Source: Chitinophagaceae bacterium
GTDB lineage: Bacteria > Bacteroidota > Bacteroidia > Chitinophagales > Chitinophagaceae
Assembly: GCA_016720565.1 (NCBI GenBank)
Contig: JADKKJ010000001.1
Coordinates: 1,178,001-1,242,000, forward strand
Length of the DNA stretch: 64,000 nt
Reading direction: 5' to 3'
This document shows, piece after piece, positions 17,933 through 25,310 of this stretch. Below the pieces are notes generated by a model, which did no database searches, had not been told where the DNA came from, and was given only the letters and a program-made list of their open reading frames with translations. The position numbers and the translations under genes were made by a program. Position 1 is the first letter of the stretch, and every line of letters starts with the position of its first letter.

Positions 17933-19333
17933 TTATGATCCGGCCAGGTCCAGGTAAACAATAAAATCAGTCCCTTTCCCGGGTTCACTTTTAACGAAAA
18001 TCCTCCCCTTGTGGTTCAGGATGATGTTCTGCGTATTGGTTAAACCCATCCCATTTCCTTTTGGTTTTTTGGTAAAGAAGGGTTCAAAAAGACTTAGCAG
18101 GGTCTCTTCATCCATCCCCATACCATTATCGCTGATGGTCACCTGGCATTTATCATCCTGTTTGCGGGTAGTAAGGGTTAATACCCCTTTTTTACCTTCC
18201 ATGGCCTCAATAGCATTCAGTATGATATTCAGGAAAGCTACCTTCACTTTCTGGCTATCTGCCATCACGAAACAATCTTCAGGAGAATAATCCCTGACCA
18301 GTTTTACATCGCGAAGGCTTAATCGGTCATTGGCCATCGCCAAAGAATCCTCCAGTATTTCCCGGATATCCACCCTGGACATATCAAGTTGTATGAACCG
18401 GGTGGCATTTAATAGATCAGAAACAAGCTGGTTGATACGTATCGTATTTCGGCTTATCATTTCGATCAGCAGATTGGATTCGGGATCATATATCTCGGTT
18501 TCTTTTAATTGCTCGTTTGCCAGGGAAATATTTGTAAGCGGGTTCCTAACCTCATGGGCGATCGTACGCGCTACCCTTCCGGTAGCGGCAAATTTTTCAT
18601 TGGCCCTCAGTTCTTTTAATTCTATATTGATATTCTCCAGCTTCTGGATATTCCCTTCCAGTTCTTTTTCATATGCCCTGGCTCTTTCATCCGCCATGCT
18701 TCTTGCTTTATTCTCCCGCATATAATTGATACGTGAAAAAATGATGGCCAGTATGGCAATGACCAGTGAGGCCAGGGTGATATTCATGGCATATCGATAG
18801 GATTCGGAATATTGAAACGTCTTTTTATCCAGTTCAATATTCTCCTCTTTTATCATTTCATCGCTGATGTTCCTGATCTGCTGGTTCAGGCGGTATACCT
18901 CCGGCCTCATGGCGATCAATGCTGGTGTGAGTTTCATCCCGGCATCCCGATAGGCATGGATACTAAATTCCAATTGACCCATCCTTTGCGTGATGTAATA
19001 GCGAAGGCTGTCCAGTTCGATCCCTTTTAATTTATCTTCGGCCAGCAGGCTTCTTAATTCGCCAATGCTTCCTGGCAGCTGCTGCCGGCTAAGGTAAAAC
19101 AGTTCTAATGTGGAATCTGTATTCATGATTATATAACCCCGAACAGAGGTTTCGGCTTCGGTAACTGATCGTACCAGCTCCTGGATCTTATTGATACGAA
19201 GCAGGGAATGGGATATCCCTCCTGATTGGCGATTCAATTGAACTCCATTATAAAATATAAGGCCATAAGAAATTCCCAGCAATAGGATGGCGACCCCATA
19301 ACCCAGTCGGATCTTCGCTTTTTGTGAGAGCAT
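17933..19333 (-). CDS. Sensor histidine kinase with CHASE3-like extracytoplasmic domain
   Basis: A 466-residue membrane kinase. A first membrane helix (about 10-30), a periplasmic helical region of the CHASE3 type (TEAETSVRGYIIMNTD) and a second helix (about 180-200) precede a coiled coil, HisKA with phosphoacceptor His260 (AHEVRNPLTNIS), and HATPase with NIILNAIEAME, ISDNGMGMDEE and GNGMGLT. It probably phosphorylates the receivers next door. A GTG at 19430-19432 would add 33 residues with another hydrophobic stretch; ATG at 19331-19333 gives the usual short N-terminus. The start is uncertain. A sensor-less paralogue lies at 57858. Confidence 0.87.
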   Translation of the reverse strand: MLSQKAKIRLGYGVAILLLGISYGLIFYNGVQLNRQSGGISHSLLRINKIQELVRSVTEAETSVRGYIIMNTDSTLELFYLSRQQLPGSIGELRSLLAEDKLKGIELDSLRYYITQRMGQLEFSIHAYRDAGMKLTPALIAMRPEVYRLNQQIRNISDEMIKEENIELDKKTFQYSESYRYAMNITLASLVIAILAIIFSRINYMRENKARSMADERARAYEKELEGNIQKLENINIELKELRANEKFAATGRVARTIAHEVRNPLTNISLANEQLKETEIYDPESNLLIEMISRNTIRINQLVSDLLNATRFIQLDMSRVDIREILEDSLAMANDRLSLRDVKLVRDYSPEDCFVMADSQKVKVAFLNIILNAIEAMEGKKGVLTLTTRKQDDKCQVTISDNGMGMDEETLLSLFEPFFTKKPKGNGMGLTNTQNIILNHKGRIFVKSEPGKGTDFIVYLDLAGS

Positions 19334-19492
19334 CAGTTTAATTAACAGGTAAAAGGATGAAAAATAAATACAGATCTTCAGGATAACCAGGTAGGCGTTA
19401 TTTATCCAGGTGGCCAAGACCAGACCCGTCACATAAAGATAAACCTTATACCCTTTCTGAGTAAAACTGGCCGATAGTCAGGTGTATTAATC

Positions 19493-19524
19493 AAAAAACC
19501 CTTCCGGGCCTGGCCCGGAAGGGT
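19493..19524 (-). terminator. Intrinsic terminator of tmRNA
   Basis: ACCCTTCCGGGC and GCCCGGAAGGGT pair almost without a loop (12 bp), followed on the minus strand by TTTTTT. It lies 6 nt beyond the tmRNA 3' end. Confidence 0.9.
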
Positions 19525-19529
19525 AAATG

Positions 19530-19897
19530 TGGAGGCGAGGAGAATCGAACTCCTGTCCAAACATATTCGTCGAAAGCTTTCTACATGTTTATTCCATTTT
19601 GTATTGTCGGGAGAAGACTGGGAACGGACAACCGATCATCTCCTTAGCTGTATGGTCTTAAGCGAACGGCACAGCCTGGGTTCGCAGCAACCTGTTTTAT
19701 TTTTAAGTCGGCGGCGGGGCATGGTAACAGATCAACCGGCCCGGCGGCCCTAATGACTACTTAATCACTGATTAGGCAGCCATGGCATACTGAGTATTGC
19801 CATTTGTGTTTTTCGTATTCAGATTAAACTGCTAATTACGCAACGCAGTACATGCTTACACTTTCAAAGAGCTATGCTGTCAAAACCGGGCGCCCCC
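19530..19897 (-). ncRNA. ssrA: tmRNA (transfer-messenger RNA)
   Basis: The 5' end GGGGGCG (19897 downwards) pairs with CGCCTCC near 19531-19537, forming the alanine-acceptor stem with discriminator A at 19530. The 5' part reads GGTTTTGACAGC, and the 3' T-arm is GGAGTTCGATTCTCC. The internal reading frame (19801 down to 19772) encodes the proteolysis tag GNTQYAMAA followed by TAA, typical of Bacteroidota tags ending in YA(L/M)AA. Length is 368 nt. CCA is not encoded. Upstream is the rseP stop and a word array rather than a visible promoter, so cotranscription with rseP is possible. Confidence 0.93.
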
Positions 19898-19910
19898 GTT
19901 AGAAAAGTCT

Positions 19911-19981
19911 TTAGTCATTAGTCGGGAGTTAGGAGTTTGGAGTTATTGAACCCGGAACCCGAAACCCGAAACCCGGAACTA
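19911..19981. repeat. Intergenic short-word array, GGAGTT then GAACCCG words
   Basis: TCGGGAGTTAGGAGTTTGGA precedes GAACCCGGAACCCGAAACCC and more of the same at 7 nt period. The complementary TAG stop of rseP (19979-19981) is the last base triplet of the array. It fills the whole rseP-tmRNA gap. Confidence 0.75.
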
Positions 19982-21340
19982 TTTGAACATCCTGAAAATA
20001 TCCAACCCCAGCGCATAGGCCATTAATCCCAATAATAATACCATACCTACGATCTGGGCATATTCTAAAAATTTATCACTTGGTTTTTTTCCTGTGATCA
20101 TTTCTGCAAGGGTGAAAAGCGCATGACCGCCATCCAATCCCGGAACAGGCAATACATTCATAAAAGCCAGCACGATGCTGAACACCGCGGTAAGGGTCCA
20201 GAATATCTGCCAATCCCATTTATCAGGATAGATACTTCCAATGCTGATCACACTGCCCACCGATTCAGAGGCCTTAGCCTTGCCATTGAATAATTGCTTC
20301 AATCCCTGTACATATTTCCCCAGGGTATTCCAGCATTTACGGAAACCCGCGGGAATGGCCTCAAAGAACCCATATTTCTTTTTTTCAGAATGAAAACCAA
20401 GTTCATCAAATTCTACCACCGGCCAGGCGCCGACCTTCCCATTTTCATCCAGGTTCACGGTATAGCTCAGGCTATCCTTACCTCTTAAAACTTTCAATGA
20501 AATGCTCTTCCTGCCTTTCTGCTGCTGCATATAATCCGTAAAATCATTGTAATAAAGCAGCGAAGCACTATCCACTCCAACTATACGGTCTCCTTTTTTA
20601 ACGCCGGCTTTTTCTGCGCCGGATCCTGCAGAAAAACTCTTTACAACAAAAGGTACCCGAAGGCTTACAAATGAACCTGCATTCCTGGTATTCAGCTTCC
20701 GGATCAGGTCATTGGTATAAGGGAGGTTCAGGGTGTTGCCGTCACGTATTACTGTTATCTCTGCAGGACCTTCATTATAAACGATCTGACCTCTCAGGTT
20801 AAGTATATCCTTTAGCGGCAGGCCACCCACATGTGTTATCATATCACCATCCCTGAAGCCATTGGCTTTTGCCAGGCTATCGGCATGAATGCCATATTTG
20901 GCGCTGGAAGGTGGCATATATCTTTCACCCCATACCCAGAGTATCATTATAAAGATCAGGATGGCAAGAATGATATTTACAATAATTCCTCCCAGCATGA
21001 TGATCAGTCGCTGCCAGGCTGGCTTTGCCCTGAACTCATATGGCTGTGGCGGCAGTTTCATGGCTTCCTTATCCATGCTCTCATCTATCATACCGGAGAT
21101 CTTTACATAACCTCCCAGCGGTATCCATCCCAGTCCATATTCTGTTTCCCCTTTTTTTGTTTTCCAGAGGGAGAACCAGGGGTTAAAGAACAGGTAGAAT
21201 TTCTCTACTCTTGCCTTGAACCAGCGGGCCGTAATAAAATGGCCAAACTCATGCAATAATATGAGTATGGAAAAAGAGAGGATAAACTGGGCCGCTTTGA
21301 TGCCGATCGTTCCCCATTCGATTGCTAATAATTGAATCAT
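19979..21340 (-). CDS. rseP: RIP metalloprotease RseP
   Basis: A 453-residue site-2 protease of the inner membrane. HEFGH is at residues 30-34 in the first helix; a PDZ-type domain with SAGSGAEKAGVKKGDRIVGV lies in the periplasmic loop; the third zinc ligand is in NVLPVPGLDGGHALF. The family cleaves anti-sigma factors and cleared signal peptides. It is the third gene of a GH3-dxr-rseP run; dxr-rseP adjacency is a widely conserved arrangement. The stop codon lies at the edge of a word array and tmRNA follows 82 nt later. Confidence 0.93.
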   Translation of the reverse strand: MIQLLAIEWGTIGIKAAQFILSFSILILLHEFGHFITARWFKARVEKFYLFFNPWFSLWKTKKGETEYGLGWIPLGGYVKISGMIDESMDKEAMKLPPQPYEFRAKPAWQRLIIMLGGIIVNIILAILIFIMILWVWGERYMPPSSAKYGIHADSLAKANGFRDGDMITHVGGLPLKDILNLRGQIVYNEGPAEITVIRDGNTLNLPYTNDLIRKLNTRNAGSFVSLRVPFVVKSFSAGSGAEKAGVKKGDRIVGVDSASLLYYNDFTDYMQQQKGRKSISLKVLRGKDSLSYTVNLDENGKVGAWPVVEFDELGFHSEKKKYGFFEAIPAGFRKCWNTLGKYVQGLKQLFNGKAKASESVGSVISIGSIYPDKWDWQIFWTLTAVFSIVLAFMNVLPVPGLDGGHALFTLAEMITGKKPSDKFLEYAQIVGMVLLLGLMAYALGLDIFRMFK

Positions 21341-21376
21341 AGGTAAAAAAACTTCCCAACCACTGGTTGGGAATGA

Positions 21377-22546
21377 TTATAGTTTAATGATATCGGCTGC
21401 AAAGTTACGCGCCTCTCCGTCGCTTTCAAAATATTCCTCCAGCGTAGGATGTTGTATAAAAGGTAATTTTTCCATGGTTTTCTCGATCACGGCGGTCATA
21501 TCCAGGAAATTGATCCTGTTCTTCAGGAAAGCATATACCGCGATCTCATTGGCGGCATTCAGGATACAGGGCAAATTGCCTCCCTTGTTCAGGGCTTCAA
21601 TGGCCAGGGCCAGGTTTCGGAAGGTCTTTATATCCGGCTCCTCAAAATTCAGGACCGGCAGTTTTCGGAAATCCAGCCGGGGGTAATCATTTTTAATACG
21701 GTGCGGGAATCCCATGGCATACTGAATAGGCAGTTTCATATCCGGCAAACCCATTTGCGCTTTGATGCTGCCATCTTCAAACTGTACCATACTATGTATG
21801 ATGCTTTGCGGATGTATCACTACCTGTACCTGCTCGGGACGAAGATTGAACAACCATTTTGCCTCGATCATCTCCAGTCCTTTATTCATCAATGTAGCGG
21901 AATCGATCGTGATCTTAGCGCCCATGCTCCAGTTGGGATGCTGCAACGCATGTTCTCTTTTAACATTTACCAGGTAATTCGGTTTCCTGCCTATAAAGGG
22001 TCCTCCGGAGGCAGTAAGGATCACTTTCTCGATACGGTTGCGGGTCTCTCCTACCAGGCATTGAAAAATTGCGGAATGCTCCGAGTCGACAGGGATCACC
22101 GGCACCCGGTTCTCCAATGCTTTTTGCATTACGATATCTCCGGCCACGACCAGCGTTTCTTTATTGGCCAGGGCCAGGGCCTTGCCCGCATCAAGTGCTT
22201 TTAAAGTGGGTCTCAATCCCGCATAACCAACGATGGCCGCCAGCATCATATCATAGATATCCATGGAAGCCACTTCCTCCAGGGCAGCAACGCCGGTAAA
22301 TACTTTGATGCTGGTAGCCGCAAGCGCGTTCTTTACCTGCAGGTATTTTTTCTCATCGCCTATTACCACCACATGCGGATCAAAAGCCAGGGCCTGCTCA
22401 ATAAGCAGTTCCGCATTATTCTGCGCGGTAAGCACCTCCGCTGAAAATTTATCAGGGTTAGCAGCGATCACATCCAGGGTCTGCGTACCAATCGACCCCG
22501 TAGAACCGAAGATCGCTATGCGTTTTTTATTTTTTTCTTCCGACAT
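21377..22546 (-). CDS. dxr: 1-deoxy-D-xylulose 5-phosphate reductoisomerase
   Basis: A 389-residue enzyme of the MEP isoprenoid pathway converting DXP to MEP with NADPH. It has the dinucleotide-binding IAIFGSTGSIGTQTL near the start, the DSEHSAIFQCL metal/substrate block, and SATLMNKGLEMIEA. An upstream in-frame ATG would extend it 14 residues into the word array; ATG at 22544-22546 (MSEEKNKKR) gives the normal length. Cotranscribed with rseP downstream (36 nt gap). Confidence 0.93.
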   Translation of the reverse strand: MSEEKNKKRIAIFGSTGSIGTQTLDVIAANPDKFSAEVLTAQNNAELLIEQALAFDPHVVVIGDEKKYLQVKNALAATSIKVFTGVAALEEVASMDIYDMMLAAIVGYAGLRPTLKALDAGKALALANKETLVVAGDIVMQKALENRVPVIPVDSEHSAIFQCLVGETRNRIEKVILTASGGPFIGRKPNYLVNVKREHALQHPNWSMGAKITIDSATLMNKGLEMIEAKWLFNLRPEQVQVVIHPQSIIHSMVQFEDGSIKAQMGLPDMKLPIQYAMGFPHRIKNDYPRLDFRKLPVLNFEEPDIKTFRNLALAIEALNKGGNLPCILNAANEIAVYAFLKNRINFLDMTAVIEKTMEKLPFIQHPTLEEYFESDGEARNFAADIIKL

Positions 22547-22570
22547 ATTTATTATTAATGAACCATCTCT

Positions 22571-22610
22571 ACTTTCCCAACTCCTCAACCTCTCAACTCC
22601 TCCACCCTGA
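22571..22610. repeat. Short-word array, CTCAAC/CTCC type, overlapping the GH3 stop
   Basis: TCCCAACTCCTCAACCTCTC followed by AACTCCTCCACC repeats CTCAAC/CTCC words. The complementary TGA stop of the GH3 gene (22585-22587) and its last few codons (about RVEELRG) are made of array words. Confidence 0.7.
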
Positions 22611-24093
22611 ACCTCTCCAGTTCTTCCGCGATCTTTCGGTCATTACTCAACCTCGGCACTTTATTCTGCCCGCCCAATTTACCTATTGATCGCATATAGT
22701 CAATAAATGCATTCTTCCTTAAAACAACTATCCGGAGCGGCTCCAGAATATTACCGGTGATCAGGTCATCGTAATATACATTCTTCAGACGAAGTTGTTC
22801 ATCGAGGGAAGCGGCAAATTTCGCCATGTCTTCGGGTTGTTTTTCAAATTCAATGAACCATTCATGATAAGATCTTCCCTGGTCACTGCTTACAAATGGG
22901 GCAACCGTGTATTCCGTGATCTTTACCTCCTGTTGTTTGGCCGCGGCCAGCATACTGGCTTCCACTTCTTCACCGATCACATGTTCGCCAAAAGCAGAAA
23001 TAAAATGTTTGGTTCGGCCGGTCACCACGATCCGGTAAGGGTCCAGCGAAACGAATTTAACGGTGTCGCCAATATTATAGGACCAGAGTCCTGCATTAGA
23101 ACTTATGATCAGCGCATAGTTCTCACCGATCTTAACATCCTTCAGGGAATAACGCCGGGGGTTTTCGCTGAAGATCTCTCCTGCAGGAACGAATTCATAA
23201 TAGATCCCGCTGTTTGTATTCAGCAAAAGTCCTTCTGCTTCCTGTGAATCCTGGAAAGCGAAGAACCCTTCACTGGCAGGGAATAATTCAATGGTATCCA
23301 CTTTACGTCCTATACTCTCAAAAAGTTTTGCTTTATACGGTTCAAAATTCACACCGCCCTGCACCATTACGCTGAAACCGGGGAATAGTTCCCCAACCTT
23401 TTTTCCGCTTCTTTTTGTGAGCTCATCAAAATACATCTGCATCCAGGGCGGTATCCCGCTGATCAGGGTCATGTTCTTATCAATGGTCTCGTCCACAATT
23501 TTCCCCAGCTTTAGCTCCCAGTCTTCTATGCAATTGGTTTCGTAAGAAGGCAATTGATTGGATCGCAGGTAACGTGGCACATGGTGGTTAACGATACCGC
23601 TGAGTCGGCCGGTAGGAATATCACCGACCCTTTCCAGTTCCGGGGACCCGGAAAGAAAGATCAGTTTGCCGTCGGCGAAGGCGGTATTTCCGGTTTCGGC
23701 CATATAACATAATAAGGCATTCCGGGCCGTATTGATATGGTTGGGTATGGAATCTTTGGTGATAGGGATATACTTGGTGCCGCTGGTGGTGCCGGAGGTC
23801 TTGGCAAAATAGATCGGCCTTCCCTTCCAAAGCACATTATGCTTTCCCTGCTTGATCTGTTCGATCCATTCTTTGAACTGCTCATAATCCCGTAGAGGTA
23901 CGGCCTGGCTATACTCCTCCTGCCCGTTTATCTCAGAAAACCGTGAAAAACGGCCAAAATCGGTCCCGCGGCCTGTTTTCAGGAGATTTTTCAGGATATT
24001 TTCCTGGTCGGCCAGGGCCATGGCCATGGAACGGCGCATCCCTTTATATATATAAGAAGCGAACGGTTTAGCTAAAAACGACTTGATTTTCAT
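22585..24093 (-). CDS. GH3 superfamily acyl-adenylate-forming enzyme
   Basis: A 502-residue protein matching the plant GH3 auxin-responsive fold across its length: the P-loop-like TSGTTSGTKYIPIT at about 101-114, FPASEGFFAFQD, and the lower motif TVKFVSLDPYRIVVTGRTKH. Plant GH3s adenylate acyl acids and join them to amino acids; bacterial substrates are unknown. It heads the GH3-dxr-rseP run with a Bacteroidota -7 box 43 nt upstream. The C-terminus RFRVEELRG overlaps a word array and may be a recent extension. Confidence 0.87.
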   Translation of the reverse strand: MKIKSFLAKPFASYIYKGMRRSMAMALADQENILKNLLKTGRGTDFGRFSRFSEINGQEEYSQAVPLRDYEQFKEWIEQIKQGKHNVLWKGRPIYFAKTSGTTSGTKYIPITKDSIPNHINTARNALLCYMAETGNTAFADGKLIFLSGSPELERVGDIPTGRLSGIVNHHVPRYLRSNQLPSYETNCIEDWELKLGKIVDETIDKNMTLISGIPPWMQMYFDELTKRSGKKVGELFPGFSVMVQGGVNFEPYKAKLFESIGRKVDTIELFPASEGFFAFQDSQEAEGLLLNTNSGIYYEFVPAGEIFSENPRRYSLKDVKIGENYALIISSNAGLWSYNIGDTVKFVSLDPYRIVVTGRTKHFISAFGEHVIGEEVEASMLAAAKQQEVKITEYTVAPFVSSDQGRSYHEWFIEFEKQPEDMAKFAASLDEQLRLKNVYYDDLITGNILEPLRIVVLRKNAFIDYMRSIGKLGGQNKVPRLSNDRKIAEELERFRVEELRG

Positions 24094-24135
24094 ACACTAT
24101 GCGAAAAATCCCCCATTGGTGATAATCCGGGCAAA

Positions 24136-24143
24136 CAAAGATA
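24136..24143 (-). promoter_or_regulatory. -7 box for the GH3-dxr-rseP run (TATCTTTG)
   Basis: The complement reads TATCTTTG, a perfect TAnnTTTG, 43 nt before the GH3 start. No clear -33 TTTG is visible. Confidence 0.5.
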
Positions 24144-24199
24144 AAGGAAGGGCTAATGAAATGGGGGGTAAATTGCCCCCATAATTACCTGAGCCCCTG

Positions 24200-24230
24200 T
24201 TTGAAATAAGGAGTTTTCTCCCTACCTTTG
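24200..24230 (+). promoter_or_regulatory. Promoter of rplU-rpmA
   Basis: TTTG at 24200-24203, a 19 nt spacer and TACCTTTG at 24223-24230 form a textbook Bacteroidota promoter 33 nt before the rplU ATG. Confidence 0.75.
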
Positions 24231-24263
24231 CTGCCCCAATTTATCGGGACAAATATATTGTAT

Positions 24264-24563
24264 ATGATAGCAGTAGTTAAAGTAGCCGGTCAGCAATTCA
24301 AGGTGGTAAAAGACCAGACCCTTTACGTGCCCCACCTGGGCGGTAATACAGGCGATAAACTCGACCTGGAAGTTTTGCTGGTAGATGCCGATGGAAAGAT
24401 ATCCATGGGTGACGCGGTAACCGCGAAAGTACACGCAGAGATCCTCAGTCATGTTAAAGGCGACAAGGTGATCGCGTATAAGTATAAAAGAAGAAAAGGC
24501 TTTCACAAAAAGAAAGGCCATCGTACTGATTATACCCAGATCAAAGTAACCAACATCGCTTAA
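24264..24563 (+). CDS. rplU: 50S ribosomal protein L21
   Basis: A 99-residue protein starting MIAVVKVAGQQFKVVKDQ and ending with the lysine/histidine-rich RNA-binding KYKRRKGFHKKKGHRTDYTQ, the L21 signature. An upstream TTG-start extension lacks homology; ATG at 24264 is the normal start. It precedes rpmA by 66 nt, the standard L21-L27 pair. Confidence 0.97.
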   Translation: MIAVVKVAGQQFKVVKDQTLYVPHLGGNTGDKLDLEVLLVDADGKISMGDAVTAKVHAEILSHVKGDKVIAYKYKRRKGFHKKKGHRTDYTQIKVTNIA

Positions 24564-24629
24564 TTACGATGCAACGGGAAGGAAGAACCTTCCGATGAAA
24601 AAACAATAACTAATAAACTACAGTTTACA

Positions 24630-24890
24630 ATGGCACATAAAAAAGGAGAAGGTAGCGTAAAGAACGGCCGTGACTCACATAGTAAGCGTCTTGGCGTTAA
24701 GATCTTCGGCGGACAACCAGCGATCTCCGGAAATATCATCGTGCGTCAGCGCGGTACAGAATATCATCCTGGAAAGAATGTTGGTGTTGGAAGAGACTTC
24801 ACCATTTTCGCTCTCACTGATGGTGTAGTTGAATTCAAAAAAGGCAGAAGTAACAGAACTTTTGTCTCCGTTGTTGAAGCCGGGGCATAA
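24630..24890 (+). CDS. rpmA: 50S ribosomal protein L27
   Basis: An 86-residue L27 with MAHKKGEGSVKNGRDSHSKR at the N-terminus and VRQRGTEYHPGKNVGVGRD in the core. The N-terminus reaches the peptidyl-transferase centre. The start has no cleavable N-terminal extension of the Firmicutes type. Second gene of the rplU operon. Confidence 0.97.
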   Translation: MAHKKGEGSVKNGRDSHSKRLGVKIFGGQPAISGNIIVRQRGTEYHPGKNVGVGRDFTIFALTDGVVEFKKGRSNRTFVSVVEAGA

Positions 24891-24929
24891 TGCCAAAAAC
24901 AGCCATACGAAAGATTTGTGGAAAAAAAA

Positions 24930-24960
24930 TTTGGGTAGTATAAAAAAATAATTACTTTTA
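24930..24960 (+). promoter_or_regulatory. Promoter of the 28-residue basic peptide gene
   Basis: TTTG at 24930-24933, exactly 19 nt spacer, then TACTTTTA at 24953-24960 (one mismatch, last base, to TAnnTTTG). The ATG follows at 25004, giving a leader of about 35-40 nt. Confidence 0.6.
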
Positions 24961-25003
24961 TACCGTTAACCCATATTTTTTACTAACCCAAAATTCTAAA
25001 AAA

Positions 25004-25090
25004 ATGGCTACTAAGAAAAAAGCTGCTAAAAAAGCTGCTCCAAAGAAAAAAGCTGCTCCTAAGAAGAAAGCTGCTAAGAAAAAGAAATAA
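25004..25090 (+). CDS. 28-residue lysine/alanine-rich basic peptide, histone H1-tail-like
   Basis: ATG at 25004, TAA at 25088-25090. The product has 15 Lys, 9 Ala and 2 Pro in 28 residues, arranged as repeats of KKKAAP (first residues MATKKKAAKKAAPKKK). This resembles the C-terminal tail of histone H1 and of bacterial H1-like proteins, but with no globular or other part. A promoter with correct spacing and a strong GNRA-loop terminator 31 nt after the stop bracket it, so it is a real stand-alone gene. Probable role: binding or condensing nucleic acid, or shielding ribosomal RNA; this is inference. It sits just behind rplU-rpmA. Confidence 0.8.
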   Translation: MATKKKAAKKAAPKKKAAPKKKAAKKKK

Positions 25091-25120
25091 GTTTAACGAC
25101 TTTTCTTTAGAAAGTAATAG

Positions 25121-25149
25121 AGTCCTCCGCAAGGGGGACTTTTTCTTTT
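25121..25149 (+). terminator. Intrinsic terminator of the basic peptide gene
   Basis: AGTCCTCC and GGGGGACT form an 8 bp stem closed by the GNRA tetraloop GCAA, followed by TTTTTCTTTT. Confidence 0.9.
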
Positions 25150-25190
25150 GATAGAGCTACTAGCTTCTAGCCGCTAGCAGTTAGCAGCCT
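25149..25190. repeat. Intergenic short-word array, CTAGC type
   Basis: GAGCTACTAGCTTCTAGCCG followed by CTAGCAGTTAGCAGCC repeats CTAGC/TTAGC words at 6-8 nt spacing between the peptide terminator and the polX promoter. Confidence 0.65.
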
Positions 25191-25207
25191 TGTATACCGG
25201 CATTTCC

Positions 25208-25215
25208 TATTTTTG
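25208..25215 (+). promoter_or_regulatory. -7 box for polX (TATTTTTG)
   Basis: TATTTTTG matches TAnnTTTG and lies immediately before the GAACCCG array, so the array would form nearly all of the transcribed polX leader. The nearest TTG upstream is at 15 nt, shorter than usual. Confidence 0.45.
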
Positions 25216-25302
25216 AACCCGAAACCCGGAACCCGGAACCCGGAACCCGGAACCCGGAACCCGGAACCCGGAACCCGGAACTCGAAACTCGAAACCCTCA
25301 AC
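25214..25302. repeat. GAACCCG tandem array forming the polX leader
   Basis: About twelve copies of GAACCCG or GAAACCC/GAACTCG at a strict 7 nt period. The purest part (25225-25280) is near perfect, unlike the other arrays. It ends 9 nt before the polX start codon. Confidence 0.9.
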
Positions 25303-25310
25303 CTCTCCCC

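Noticed and set aside
24564..24629. Terminator between rplU and rpmA
   Set aside because: GGAAGG/CCTTCC pairs over 6 bp but has no T-tract; the two genes are a standard operon.
25214..25302. CRISPR array
   Set aside because: The unit is 7 nt with no unique spacers and no cas genes are near.
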